DNA of 64,000 nt from Streptomyces albofaciens JCM 4342 (lineage in GTDB: Bacteria; Actinomycetota; Actinomycetes; Streptomycetales; Streptomycetaceae): positions 3,497,001 to 3,561,000 of the forward strand of contig NZ_PDCM01000002.1 in assembly GCF_008634025.1 (NCBI RefSeq), given 5' to 3'. Under the pieces are notes generated by a model that saw only the letters and a list, made by a program, of their open reading frames with translations, did not search any database and had not been told where the DNA came from. This document shows positions 7,320-16,058 of the stretch, in pieces. The translations under genes and the position numbers were made by a program. Each line of letters begins with the position of its first letter. The stretch's first letter is position 1.

Positions 7320-8599
7320 GTGCCCTGCCCCCGCCGGTACGGCTTGCCGTTGGCCTTCGGCGGGCGCAGCCGCTGCGCGAACAGGGCCAGCACCAGCAGC
7401 GTGGCGATGTACGGGCTGGCCTCGACCAGCTCCAGCGGCACCACGTCGGCCGCGAAGTACCAGAGCACGAGGAGCACTGCCGCGGCGCCGGAGACCGCCG
7501 CCTGCGCGCGCTTGGCGGCGCGCAGGCGGAACAGCGCCAGCACGGCGAGCAGCGCGGCCAGGCCCAGCAGCAGGGCGTGCACGGTCGGGCCGCCGCTGCG
7601 CAGCTGCATGGCGTCCATGAAGCCGAACAGGCCGGCGCCCATCGCGACGCCGCCGGGCCGCCAGTTGCCGAAGATCATCGTGGCCAGGCCGATGTAGCCG
7701 CGGCCGCCGGTCTGGCCGTCCTGGTAGAAGTGCGTGCCGATGGACAGGAACGCGCCGCCGAGCCCGGCCAGCGCGCCGGAGACCAGCACCGCCGCGTACT
7801 TGTACGTGTAGACGTTGACGCCCAGCGACTCCGCCGAGACCGGCGCCTCGCCGCAGGAGCGCAGGCGCAGGCCGAAGGACGAGCGCCACAGCAGGTAGAA
7901 GGTGCCGACGAAGAGCAGGACGGCCAGCACGGTGAGCCAGGAGACGTTGGTGACCAGGCCGCCGAGGACGCCGGCCACGTCGGAGACGAGGAACCAGTGG
8001 TGGTTCTCGACCGTCTGGAGCCAGTCCGAGAGGCCCGGGATGCTGAACGTCGGCATGTCGGCCATCGGCGGCGACTGCTTGTCGTTGCCGCCCGCCTTCA
8101 TCGCCGCGCTGCCCTCGGCGCCGAACCAGAGCGTGGCCAGGTACTGCGTCGCGCCCAGCGCCAGGATGTTGACGGCGACACCGGAGACGATGTGGTCGAC
8201 GCCGAAGGTGACGGTGGCGATGGCGTGCACCAGGCCGCCGAGCGCGCCGCCGAGGATGCCGATGGCCGCGGCGGCCCACGGGCCGTGCTGCCAGCCGACC
8301 CAGCCGGCCGCGAACGAGCCGAGCATCATCATGCCTTCGAGGCCGATGTTGACCACACCGGCCCGCTCGGCCCACAGGCCGCCGAGGCCGGCCAGGCCGA
8401 TCGAGGTGGCGGCGGCGAGCGCCGCGCTGAACTGTCCGGCGGAGGTCAGGTCGTTGGTGCCGGTGACCGCGCGCAGCACGGACACCGCGACGATCGCCCC
8501 GGCGACGATCAGCAGGATGACCGGGTAGGTCAGCTTGCGGCGACCGCCGCCCGACGCGCTGGCGCCGGGCCGGGCCGCGGGCTTGAGTTCCGTACTCAC
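7316..8599 (-). CDS. ABC transporter permease, nucleoside uptake (second permease)
   Basis: This 427-residue membrane subunit of a BMP-type (NupPQ/RnsCD-like) nucleoside importer has multiple hydrophobic segments. The stretch LWAERAGVVNIGLEGMMMLG is the signature of the branched-chain/ribose-type permease family in nucleoside systems. The GTG at 8599 overlaps the stop of the preceding permease (GTGA). The C terminus adds further hydrophobic segments before a basic tail. It pairs with the permease at 8596-9720 to form the heterodimeric channel. Confidence 0.93.
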   Translation of the reverse strand: MSTELKPAARPGASASGGGRRKLTYPVILLIVAGAIVAVSVLRAVTGTNDLTSAGQFSAALAAATSIGLAGLGGLWAERAGVVNIGLEGMMMLGSFAAGWVGWQHGPWAAAAIGILGGALGGLVHAIATVTFGVDHIVSGVAVNILALGATQYLATLWFGAEGSAAMKAGGNDKQSPPMADMPTFSIPGLSDWLQTVENHHWFLVSDVAGVLGGLVTNVSWLTVLAVLLFVGTFYLLWRSSFGLRLRSCGEAPVSAESLGVNVYTYKYAAVLVSGALAGLGGAFLSIGTHFYQDGQTGGRGYIGLATMIFGNWRPGGVAMGAGLFGFMDAMQLRSGGPTVHALLLGLAALLAVLALFRLRAAKRAQAAVSGAAAVLLVLWYFAADVVPLELVEASPYIATLLVLALFAQRLRPPKANGKPYRRGQGT

Positions 8600-9720
8600 G
8601 CGGTCGCCTCCGCCTTGTCGTTCTCGTTGGTACGGGCCTGGGCGGCCAGTTCCTCGCCGACCTTGCGCTGCTGGGCGCGCAGCCCGTAGCGGCGCACGAT
8701 CTCGTACGCGATGACCACGCACAGCACGATCACGCCCTGGATGACGCCGACGATCTCCTGCGCGTACCCCTCGAACTCCAGGCGGGAGCCGGTGCGGTCG
8801 AGGAACGCCCACAGCAGCGCGCCGAAGGCCATGCCGACCGGGTGGTTGCGGCCCAGCAGCGCGATGGCGATGCCGGTGAAGCCGATGCCGGCCGGGAAGT
8901 CGGTGCCGTAGTTGAAGGACTCGCCGAGCAGCGTGGGCATACCGACCAGACCGGCCGCCGCGCCCGAGAGCAGCATCGAGATGACGACCATCCGCTTGAC
9001 GCTGACGCCGCTGGCCTCGGCGGCCGGCTCGGAGGCGCCCACCGCGCGCAGGTCGAAACCGAAGCGGGTGCGGTTGAGCACGAACCAGTAGACGAACCCG
9101 GCCAGTGCGGCGATCACCACGAAGCCGTAGACCGGCTTGGGGTGGGTCGGGAAGCTGAAGAAGTGGCTGGACTCCGGCAGGAACTTCGTGTGCAGGAGGT
9201 TGCCGTCCTTGATGGCGAGGCGGCCGTCCTGGAGGAAGTAGCCGATCACCGAGGCGGCGATGGCGTTCAGCATGATCGTGGTGATCACCTCGCTGACGCC
9301 GCGCGAGGTCTTCAGTACGCCCGCGATGCCCGACCACAGCGCGCCCACCAGCATCGCGATGACGATGAGCAGGATGATCTGAAGGGCGCCGGGCAGCGCG
9401 ATCGCGCCGCCGACCGCCGCGGCCGCGAAGGCCGCGAGCCGGTACTGCCCGTCCACACCGATGTTGAAGAGGTTCATCCGGAAGCCGATGGCGACCGCCA
9501 GTGCCGACAGGTAGTACGGCACCGCCTTGTTGATGATCCAGACCTGGCTGTCGCTGTAGTGGCCGTAGTCGGCCATGATCCAGTAGGCCCGCAGCGGGTT
9601 CTCGCCCGAGGCCAGGAAGACCAGCGAGCTGATGACGAACGCGGCGGCGATGGCCAGCAGCGGCGCGGCGAGCGCCAGCAGGACCTTGTCCTTGGTCAGC
9701 GACCTGGTGAGCGTCTTCAC
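8596..9720 (-). CDS. ABC transporter permease, nucleoside uptake (first permease)
   Basis: This 374-residue integral membrane subunit contains GFRMNLFNIGVDGQYRL, the conserved cytoplasmic loop of this permease family that contacts the ATPase, and about ten hydrophobic segments. The start ATG at 9720 overlaps the ATPase stop (ATGA at 9720-9717) and its own stop overlaps the next permease start, so the four transporter and deaminase genes are tightly coupled. Its role is import of purine or pyrimidine nucleosides delivered by the BMP lipoprotein. Confidence 0.93.
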   Translation of the reverse strand: MKTLTRSLTKDKVLLALAAPLLAIAAAFVISSLVFLASGENPLRAYWIMADYGHYSDSQVWIINKAVPYYLSALAVAIGFRMNLFNIGVDGQYRLAAFAAAAVGGAIALPGALQIILLIVIAMLVGALWSGIAGVLKTSRGVSEVITTIMLNAIAASVIGYFLQDGRLAIKDGNLLHTKFLPESSHFFSFPTHPKPVYGFVVIAALAGFVYWFVLNRTRFGFDLRAVGASEPAAEASGVSVKRMVVISMLLSGAAAGLVGMPTLLGESFNYGTDFPAGIGFTGIAIALLGRNHPVGMAFGALLWAFLDRTGSRLEFEGYAQEIVGVIQGVIVLCVVIAYEIVRRYGLRAQQRKVGEELAAQARTNENDKAEATA

Positions 9721-11318
9721 TCCCGGTCACCACCCTCGCGGGTGTCAGCGTCTTCAGCGGTGAGATGACCGCTGGCGGCACCGGTCATGGCCGAGCCCAA
9801 CTCCTCCGGGGTGATGGTCGCGGGGTCGGCGTCCGCGACCAGCCGGCCCCGGTACATCACCCGCAGGGTGTCGGAGAGCCCGATCAGCTCGTCCAGGTCA
9901 GCAGAGATCAGCAGCACCGCCAGGCCCTCCCGGCGCGCCGCGCGGATCTGCTCCCAGATCTGCGCCTGCGCGCCGACGTCCACGCCCCGCGTGGGGTGGG
10001 CGGCGATCAGCAGCTTGGGGTGGTGGCTCATCTCGCGGCCGACGATCAGCTTCTGCTGGTTGCCGCCGGACAGCGAGGCCGCCGTCACCTCGATGCCGGG
10101 CGTCCGTACGTCGTACTCGGCGACGATCCGCTCGGTGTCCTTGCGGGCCGCGGCCAGGTCCAGCAGCCTGCCCTTGCTGTTGGGGCGCTCGGTGACGTGG
10201 CCGAGGATGCGGTTCTCCCACAGGGGTGCTTCCAGGAGCAGCGCGTGCCGGTGGCGGTCCTCGGGTACGTACCCGATGCCGCCCTCGCGGCGCTTGCGCG
10301 TACTGGCCGCGGACAGGTCCTGCCCGTCCAGCGTCACCACGCCGCCGTCCAGGGTGCGGGTGCCCATGATCGCCTCGACCAGTTCGGCCTGGCCGTTGCC
10401 CTCGACACCGGCGACGCCGAGCACCTCTCCCTTGTGGATGGTGAAGGTGATCCCGTCCAGCACGGTCCGCACGACCCCGTCGGAGTCGGTGGCCGACAGC
10501 CGCAGGTCCTCGACCCCCAGCATCGGCGTGTCCGTCACCGTCGACTCGCGCGTCTCCGGCGACGGCAGCTCACTGCCCACCATCAGCTCGGCGAGCTGCT
10601 TGGGCGTGGTCTTCGACGGCTCCACGGACGCGACGGTGGTGCCCCGGCGGATGACCGTGATGTCGTCCGCGACCGACAGCACCTCGCCCAGCTTGTGCGA
10701 GATGAAGATGACGGTCAGGCCCTCGGACTTCAGCTCCCGCAGGTTGTCGAAGAGCGCGTCGACCTCCTGCGGGACGAGGACCGCGGTCGGCTCGTCGAGG
10801 ATGAGCGTACGGGCGCCGCGGTAGAGGACCTTCAGGATCTCCACCCGCTGGCGGTCCGCGACACCGAGGTCCTCCACGAGGACGTCCGGCCGGATGGCCA
10901 GCCCGTACGCGTCCGAGATCTCCATGATCCTGGCGCGGGCCCTGGCGCCGATGCCGTGCAGCTTCTCCGCGCCGAGCACGACGTTCTCCAGCACGGAGAG
11001 GTTGTCGGCCAGCATGAAGTGCTGGTGCACCATGCCGATGCCGCGGGCGATGGCGTCCGCGGGGGTGCTGAGCGCCGCCTGCTCGCCGTCGAGCGTGATG
11101 GTGCCCTCGTCCGGCTTCTGCATGCCGTAAAGGATCTTCATCAGCGTCGACTTGCCCGCGCCGTTCTCGCCGCACAGGGCGTGCACGGTACCGCGGCGGA
11201 CCGTCAGGTCGATGTCGTGGTTGGCCACGACACCGGGAAACCGCTTGGTGATGCCGCGGAGTTCGACGGCCGCGGGGCCCGGCTCGGCCGGGCGGCTGAT
11301 CGTGGGTGCTGCGTTGAT
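9717..11318 (-). CDS. ABC transporter ATPase, nucleoside uptake; apparent ATC start
   Basis: This tandem-domain ATPase of the sugar/nucleoside type has Walker A GENGAGKST, a first-half signature LGVADRQRVEI, Walker B TLILDEPTAVL and a second half with SLSGGNQQK. The second half has a degenerate Walker A (GVEGNGQAE) as is usual. The first ATG or GTG in frame is the GTG at 11228, but starting there would delete ELRGITKRFPGV, which includes the aromatic A-loop residue. In-frame coding extends upstream with no ATG, GTG, TTG or CTG. An ATC codon at 11318-11316, six bases after the Shine-Dalgarno sequence GAGGGGAG, is the best start and gives 533 residues. The start is inferred; the function is not in doubt. 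Confidence 0.9.
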   Translation of the reverse strand: MNAAPTISRPAEPGPAAVELRGITKRFPGVVANHDIDLTVRRGTVHALCGENGAGKSTLMKILYGMQKPDEGTITLDGEQAALSTPADAIARGIGMVHQHFMLADNLSVLENVVLGAEKLHGIGARARARIMEISDAYGLAIRPDVLVEDLGVADRQRVEILKVLYRGARTLILDEPTAVLVPQEVDALFDNLRELKSEGLTVIFISHKLGEVLSVADDITVIRRGTTVASVEPSKTTPKQLAELMVGSELPSPETRESTVTDTPMLGVEDLRLSATDSDGVVRTVLDGITFTIHKGEVLGVAGVEGNGQAELVEAIMGTRTLDGGVVTLDGQDLSAASTRKRREGGIGYVPEDRHRHALLLEAPLWENRILGHVTERPNSKGRLLDLAAARKDTERIVAEYDVRTPGIEVTAASLSGGNQQKLIVGREMSHHPKLLIAAHPTRGVDVGAQAQIWEQIRAARREGLAVLLISADLDELIGLSDTLRVMYRGRLVADADPATITPEELGSAMTGAASGHLTAEDADTREGGDRE

Positions 11319-11324
11319 GGCGCA

Positions 11325-11332
11325 CTCCCCTC
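11325..11332 (-). promoter_or_regulatory. Shine-Dalgarno sequence that points to an ATC start
   Basis: The minus strand reads GAGGGGAG, then six bases, then ATC AAC GCA. No other start codon in the ATPase frame has a ribosome binding site, so this site is the main argument for initiation at ATC. Confidence 0.6.
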
Positions 11333-11520
11333 GGGGGTGGATGTCCTGGGCGGACGGCGTGTACGGGACGGCGGCGGCAGTCGGTACCGGCCGTCGAGGG
11401 CGCGGGCCCGGGCGTGGGCACGGTCCGGTCGCGCGGTGATCCGGCCGCGGTGCGAGCCGCGGCCGCGGTGGGGCCGGGCGGGGCCGGGCCGGCTGGCGGC
11501 CCGCCCCTCTCCGGGCCCTG

Positions 11521-12552
11521 CTACGGCGTTTCCCTGACCTTCACCTTGCCCTCGACGATCTTCTGCCGGGCGGCGTCGATCTGCGGCTGGATGTCCTTGA
11601 TGAAGCCGCCCGACGTGGCGAGCGTGACGCCCTTCTTCTTCATGTCGTACGCGTGCACGCCCGTCAACGGCTTGCCGTCCTCGACGCTCTTGATCAGGTC
11701 GAAGACCGCCACGTCGACGTTCTTGACCACCGACGTCAGGATGCAGTCCTTGTACTTGGCAAGACCCGGCTGCTGATACTGGTCGGAGTCCACGCCGATC
11801 GCCCAGGCACCCTTGCGCTTGCTGATCGCCTCGATGGCGCCCGCGCCCGACTGGCCGGCCGCAGAGTAGATCACGTCGATACCGCTGTCCAGCATGCCGC
11901 CCGCCTTCGCCTTGGCGGCGGCCGGGTCGTTGAACCCCTTGTCGTTGTTGGGGTACAGGTACTGCGACGTGACCTTGGTGTTCGGGTCCGTGTCCTTTAC
12001 ACCCTGCTCGAAACCGGCCTGGAACTTCTGGATCAGCGCGTTGTTCACCCCGCCGATGAAGCCGACCTTGTGGTTCTTGCTCTTGAGCGCGGCGGCGACA
12101 CCCGCCAGGTACGAGCCCTCGTGCTCCGCGAACACCATCGCGTCCACGTTCTTGCCCTGCGGTACGGCGTCGACCACCCCGAAGGTCGTCTCCGGGAAGT
12201 CCTTGGCGACGTTCTCGATGGACCGGCTGTAGGCAAAACCCACGCCTATGACCGGGTTGTACCCGGCCTCGGCGAACGACGTGAGCCGCTGCTCACGGTC
12301 CGCCTCCGTCTCACCGTTCTTCGCGGTGAGCATCTTGACGTTGACGCCCAGCTTCTTCCTGGCGTTCTCGGTACCGCGGGCGGCCGCCTCGTTGAAGGAG
12401 TGGTCGTCCCGCCCGCCGATGTCGAAAGCGAGCCCGACACCGGCGTGGCTGGCGCGGTTCGCCTCGGCGAAGCTCTGACCGCAAGCGGTGGCGGTGAGCG
12501 CGAGAAGCGCGGAGGCGCTGGCCGCGGCGACAAACCTGGTGACCCGACGCAA
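11521..12552 (-). CDS. BMP-family nucleoside-binding lipoprotein
   Basis: This 343-residue extracytoplasmic solute-binding lipoprotein has a signal peptide with lipobox LTATAC (Cys at about residue 24), then a Med/BMP ligand-binding domain with FDIGGRDDHSFNEAA near the N terminus and VIGVGFAYS, VGFIGGV and IYSAAGQSGAG further in. The start is TTG at 12552, five bases after GGGAAAGG; no better start is present. It is the first gene of the leftward operon BMP, ATPase, permease, permease, cdd, deoA. BMP proteins of this type bind purine or pyrimidine nucleosides. The 200-base gap to the ATPase probably lowers expression of the later genes relative to this one. Confidence 0.93.
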   Translation of the reverse strand: MRRVTRFVAAASASALLALTATACGQSFAEANRASHAGVGLAFDIGGRDDHSFNEAAARGTENARKKLGVNVKMLTAKNGETEADREQRLTSFAEAGYNPVIGVGFAYSRSIENVAKDFPETTFGVVDAVPQGKNVDAMVFAEHEGSYLAGVAAALKSKNHKVGFIGGVNNALIQKFQAGFEQGVKDTDPNTKVTSQYLYPNNDKGFNDPAAAKAKAGGMLDSGIDVIYSAAGQSGAGAIEAISKRKGAWAIGVDSDQYQQPGLAKYKDCILTSVVKNVDVAVFDLIKSVEDGKPLTGVHAYDMKKKGVTLATSGGFIKDIQPQIDAARQKIVEGKVKVRETP

Positions 12553-12756
12553 GGGGCCTTTCCCTTCGCTCGAAGCGCCTACGTTGGCGCGGTAGCGCCC
12601 ACGTGGCGCTGGCTTTACGGGAGATTAACGCGCGTAGACCTGGCGGAAAACCCTTTGTTGGGTGGCTGTTATCTATTCGTTCTGCATGCCGCTGGCGCGG
12701 CGGGTGGGGGGTACCGGGCCCGCGCTTCGCGCGGATGCGCGTTTGCTTTGTTTGTG

Positions 12757-12868
12757 GGGCGGGGGTGCGCAGGGGGCCATCTCCTCGGCGCCTGGAGTGA
12801 ACCAGGGTTTGTCCGTAACCGGGGCTACGGTCGTCCTGCGGGGAGTGTCCCCCTGCACACCCCCTCCC
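12757..12868 (+). repeat. 112-base hairpin element, copy 1
   Basis: The ends form a 20-base stem, 12757-12776 with 12849-12868, with 18 of 20 positions paired. The loop holds two blocks shared with copy 2 in inverted orientation: 12781-12798 (CTCCTCGGCGCC..GGAGT) and 12816-12845 (starting TAACCGGGG, ending CGTCCTGCGGGGAG). The middle of the loop differs. It is read on the plus strand here; the functional strand is unknown. Confidence 0.75.
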
Positions 12869-13076
12869 GTCGTTTGGCGAGTGCGAGCCGGTGGGGGGAA
12901 GAAAAAGAACGATCACCCTGATGGGCGCCCACCGTATGGTGAGGCTCGCCCACGCCTAAGCGCTGGCCGGGGTGTCCCTGGCCACGCGTCAGCCGTCGCC
13001 GCTCGCGTCGTCACAGCCGTAAAGCTTGGGTTTGTGCAGTTCCCAGCCACGGCGACGGGAAAGCCGCGAACGGCGC

Positions 13077-13188
13077 GGGCTCGGGGACATACAGGGGTCT
13101 CCCCGCAGGACGGCCGAGACCCCGGTTAAGAACGAACACAAGGATGACTCCCGGCGCCGAGGAGTGACCCCTGTGTGGCCCCGAGCCC
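13077..13188 (-). repeat. 112-base hairpin element, copy 2 (inverted)
   Basis: The outer ten bases GGGCTCGGGG and CCCCGAGCCC pair perfectly (13077-13086 with 13179-13188). Inside them CAGGGGT and ACCCCTG also pair (13092-13098 with 13167-13173). Read on the minus strand, the loop carries the same two blocks as copy 1, with one mismatch in the first block (13164-13147) and a few in the second (13128-13099). The stem sequence differs from copy 1 while pairing is kept. Confidence 0.75.
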
Positions 13189-13253
13189 CCACCCACCGGA
13201 CAGACCGCGCAGACGCGCACCCCCACCAGGGCAACCGAAAATCCACGCACCCG

Positions 13254-14483
13254 TCACAACGTGACAAGCATCGCCGCAGCCGTGAACAACTCCACCCCAG
13301 CCCGCACCGCCCCCTCGTCCGCGTCGAAGTCCCCCCGGTGGAGGTCGTAGCGGACGGTGCTCCCCGGTGGGCGTACGCCCAGGCGGGCCATCGCTCCGGG
13401 GACGCGCTCCAGGTACCAGGAGAAGTCCTCACCGCCCAGGGACTGCTCGGTGCCCTCGACCGAATGGGGTCCGCGGCGGGCGGCCATCGCGTCGTGGAGA
13501 AGCTGGGTGGAGACCGGCTCGTTCACCACGGGCGGCACCCCGCGGACGTAGTTGATCTGGCACTTCGCTCCGTGCAGCGCCGCGATCTCGTCGATCGCCG
13601 CGTGGACCAGATCCGGCGCCTCGCGCCATGCGTCGAGGTCCAGGCACCGAACCGTTCCGGCGAGCTCCGCGTGCTGGGGGATGACGTTGCAGGCGTGGCC
13701 GACGTCCAGGCGGCCCCAGGTCACCGCGAGGCCGGCGCGGGTGTCGACCCGGCGGGAGAGCAGTGCGGGTACGTCGACGGCGACCCGGGCGGCGGCCGTG
13801 ACCAGGTCGGTGGTCAGGTGGGGCCGGGCCGTGTGGCCGCCGGGGCCGTCGAGGGAGAGTTCCAGGCGGTCGCAGGCGGAGGTGATCGCGCCGGTGCGCA
13901 GGCCGATGCGCCCGGCGTCCACCCGCGGGTCGCAGTGCACGGCGAGGATGCGGCCCACGCCGTCCAGCGCGCCGGCGCCGATCGCGTCGGTCGCGCCGCC
14001 GGGCAGCACCTCCTCGGCGGGCTGGAAGAGGAGGCGCACGGGGCGCGGCAGCCGCCCTTCGCGGGCCAGTTCGGCCAGCACCAGGCCCGCGCCGAGGACG
14101 ACGGCGGTGTGCACGTCGTGGCCGCACGCGTGTGCCCGGTTGGGGACCGTGGAGCGGTACGGAACCGTCTTCACGTCGGGGATCGGCAGCGCGTCGATGT
14201 CCGCCCGCAGCGCGAGCAGCGGCTGGTCGCCGTCCCAGGGCGCGAGGCCGGGCGTGATGTCACAGATCAGGCCGGTGCCGATGGACAGGACGCGGGGGGC
14301 CAGGCCGGCCCGCTCCAGGCGCGCCTTGAGCGCTGCGGTGGTGCGGAACTCCTGGTTGCCGAGCTCGGGATGCATGTGCAAGTCACGGCGGAATTCGATG
14401 AGTTCGGCGCACAACGCGTCCGGCAGCGCGCCGGGCAGCGGTTCCCCGGCCGGGGCGTCATCGGTTTCTGCCTCGCGGGACAT
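13254..14483 (-). CDS. M20 family amidohydrolase/peptidase (M20D)
   Basis: This cytosolic metal-dependent amidohydrolase of the IAA-amino-acid hydrolase/N-acyl-amino-acid deacylase group is about 409 residues long. Motifs are RRDLHMHPELGNQEFRTT at the N terminus, ALRADIDALPI, HACGHDVHTA (metal ligands), LLFQPAEE (catalytic base glutamate pair) and a late QSLGGEDFSWYL. A GTG at 14495 would add four residues; I prefer the ATG at 14483. The substrate could be an acylated or aromatic amino-acid conjugate. It is monocistronic and points toward the nucleoside operon. Confidence 0.93.
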   Translation of the reverse strand: MSREAETDDAPAGEPLPGALPDALCAELIEFRRDLHMHPELGNQEFRTTAALKARLERAGLAPRVLSIGTGLICDITPGLAPWDGDQPLLALRADIDALPIPDVKTVPYRSTVPNRAHACGHDVHTAVVLGAGLVLAELAREGRLPRPVRLLFQPAEEVLPGGATDAIGAGALDGVGRILAVHCDPRVDAGRIGLRTGAITSACDRLELSLDGPGGHTARPHLTTDLVTAAARVAVDVPALLSRRVDTRAGLAVTWGRLDVGHACNVIPQHAELAGTVRCLDLDAWREAPDLVHAAIDEIAALHGAKCQINYVRGVPPVVNEPVSTQLLHDAMAARRGPHSVEGTEQSLGGEDFSWYLERVPGAMARLGVRPPGSTVRYDLHRGDFDADEGAVRAGVELFTAAAMLVTL

Positions 14484-14610
14484 CAAGTGGTTCACCCGTT
14501 GAAGGGTACGGGGGCCGCTGGGGCAACTGTCCCTCGATCAACAAAAGTTCAGCCCGTTAGGGGAAGAATATCTAGGCCGCCCGGCGCATGGGGTAGTCAT
14601 CACTGGGGTA

Positions 14611-15969
14611 TCAGGACTGGTTCCGCTTCTTTCCGGAAACAGGGGTGCCGGACGGTTGCGGCCGGTCCGCTGAGCCGTGCGCGGCCAGGCCGTCGTGACA
14701 CGGCGCCGGGGGCAGGCGGCGTACGCCCCGCGCCGTCCCCGTCACCCCGGACAGGAAGCCCTCGGCGCGCGGCGACGCCTTGCCGGTCAGCCAGGACGGG
14801 TCGATGTCGCACACCGCGACGCCCACGCCGGTGCCGGTGAGGGCGAGCGGGAGCGTGTGGACGACGGTGGAGGGGAAGCTGAGGATCAGCTTGCCGATCG
14901 GGCCGCGGCGGGCGATGAGTTCCAAGGGCAGGTCGGGCCGTACGACTTCCAGGCCGGTTTCGGCGGCGAGCCGGTGGAGTTTGCCGGTGGACTCGCGCCG
15001 GTGGGCGAAGTAGCGGGTGGCGCCGTGGGCGCGGGCGAGCGAGCGGACGGCCTCCAGGTAGTGGTCGGTGTCGATGACACCGGTCTCGACCAGTGAGGTG
15101 CCGACGATGTCCGTACCGCGGGTCAGGCGCGGCGGACCGAACCGCCGTCTGGTCCAGGCGAATTCGTTCGACAGGACGCGGATGCCCGGTGGCGCCTCGA
15201 CGGGCATGGAGGTGAAGAGGCCGACGGTGCGCCGGCCGCCTTCGGGTGCGGGGCCGAGCCGGCGGCGGGCGGCGGCCGCGAACGGCGCGAAGGCCAGGTC
15301 GCGCGGGCCGCGCCCGCCGCCGTACCGGTGCCAGCGCACCAGGCGTTCGCCGTTGGCCAGTTGGGTGATGAACTCCATGGTGGCGGTGCCGTCGTCCACC
15401 ACGACCAGGTCGCGGGCCCGGGTGAGCGTGAGCAGGAGCTGGACGTAGCGCGAGAAGGGATCGCCGATGACGACGCGTCCGGCGCGCCGCAGCCGCCGGG
15501 TGAGGCCGCCGATGGTGCGCAGCGGCGCGGCCGCCCCGTCGCGCGCCTCCTCCCAGCGTACGGAGAAGCCCTCCTCGCGGGCGAGTTCGGCCATCCGGCG
15601 GAGCTGGCCGCGGGTCATCGGGTCGTGCGGGGCGAGGACGACGACGGTCAGGGCCGGGGCCTGTTCGCCGTGCGCCCATTCCAGGACGTTGAGCAGTTGC
15701 ACCGGGCTCTCGACGAAGGCGAGGGTGCCCGCGGCCTGGGCCTTGGCGGCTTCCGCCGCCTGGGCCGTGGCCTGCTTCGCGGCCTGCCGCGCCGCCCGCC
15801 GCGCGGCCCGTCCGGACGCGGGCCCGGTGGCACTGCTCTTCGCCGCCGCGCCGCCGGGCACCCGGCTCGCGGCGGGTCTGCGGGGCTGCCGGGGTACCCC
15901 CAGGAGGCGGCGGACGGGAGTACCCGCCGCCTCCTGGGGCGGGCCACAGGCCCCGTCTGGGTAGCTCAC
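14611..15969 (-). CDS. Polysialyltransferase-like glycosyltransferase (POLYST family)
   Basis: The core begins TLAFVESPVQLLNVLEWAHG at about residue 80, the typical opening of alpha-2,8-polysialyltransferase-like proteins, and includes VVIGDPFSRYVQL, DLVVVDDGTATMEF and PIGKLILSFPSTVVHTLP. It probably polymerises or transfers an activated nonulosonic acid on the cytoplasmic face. With the GTG at 15969 an Ala-rich N-terminal extension of about 75 residues is included, and a perfect 16-bp dyad (15897-15938) falls inside it. A second GTG at 15861 lies downstream of that dyad and gives a more usual length. It follows neuB and neuA in one direction. The family call is good; the exact start is open. 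Confidence 0.82.
   Translation of the reverse strand: MSYPDGACGPPQEAAGTPVRRLLGVPRQPRRPAASRVPGGAAAKSSATGPASGRAARRAARQAAKQATAQAAEAAKAQAAGTLAFVESPVQLLNVLEWAHGEQAPALTVVVLAPHDPMTRGQLRRMAELAREEGFSVRWEEARDGAAAPLRTIGGLTRRLRRAGRVVIGDPFSRYVQLLLTLTRARDLVVVDDGTATMEFITQLANGERLVRWHRYGGGRGPRDLAFAPFAAAARRRLGPAPEGGRRTVGLFTSMPVEAPPGIRVLSNEFAWTRRRFGPPRLTRGTDIVGTSLVETGVIDTDHYLEAVRSLARAHGATRYFAHRRESTGKLHRLAAETGLEVVRPDLPLELIARRGPIGKLILSFPSTVVHTLPLALTGTGVGVAVCDIDPSWLTGKASPRAEGFLSGVTGTARGVRRLPPAPCHDGLAAHGSADRPQPSGTPVSGKKRNQS
15897..15938. other. Perfect 16-bp inverted repeat near the 5' end of the polysialyltransferase gene
   Basis: CCCCAGGAGGCGGCGG (15897-15912) is mirrored exactly at 15923-15938 around ten bases. 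It lies 120 bases after the neuB stop in the direction of transcription. It may be an internal terminator or attenuator between neuB and the next gene, or it may decide which GTG is used. Confidence 0.7.
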
Positions 15970-16058
15970 GGTGTGTCCGTCCCGTCCGTAAGGCGTCAGG
16001 AGCAGTTGCGCGGTGGCAGGTGCGGTCGGTCGTACGGTGGCGGTCCCGGCCCGCCGGG

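Larger units (their letters stand above)
12553..13253. other. Non-coding region upstream of the nucleoside operon
   Basis: About 700 bases separate the BMP start from the M20 amidohydrolase stop. No open frame here has convincing codon bias. The part next to BMP must hold its promoter. The rest is dominated by two inverted 112-base hairpin elements (12757-12868 and 13077-13188) and a smaller dyad, CCGTCGCC at 12993-13000 with GGCGACGG at 13051-13058, between them. A 33-codon open frame on the minus strand (13090-12989, starting MSPSPRRSRLSRRRGWELHK) has GGGGAG nine bases upstream and could be a small peptide, but this is weak. Confidence 0.6.

Noticed and set aside
13077..13188. Hairpin element considered as a c-di-AMP (ydaO) or other known riboswitch
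   Set aside because: Only a short GCAGGACG resemblance exists. The conserved core pattern of ydaO, cobalamin, purine or SAM riboswitches is not present on either strand.
12989..13432. Minus-strand frames across 12989-13432 considered as a protein gene
   Set aside because: The long frame runs antisense or out of frame through the M20 gene and across the hairpin element. Only the 33-codon part with a ribosome binding site was kept as a remark.
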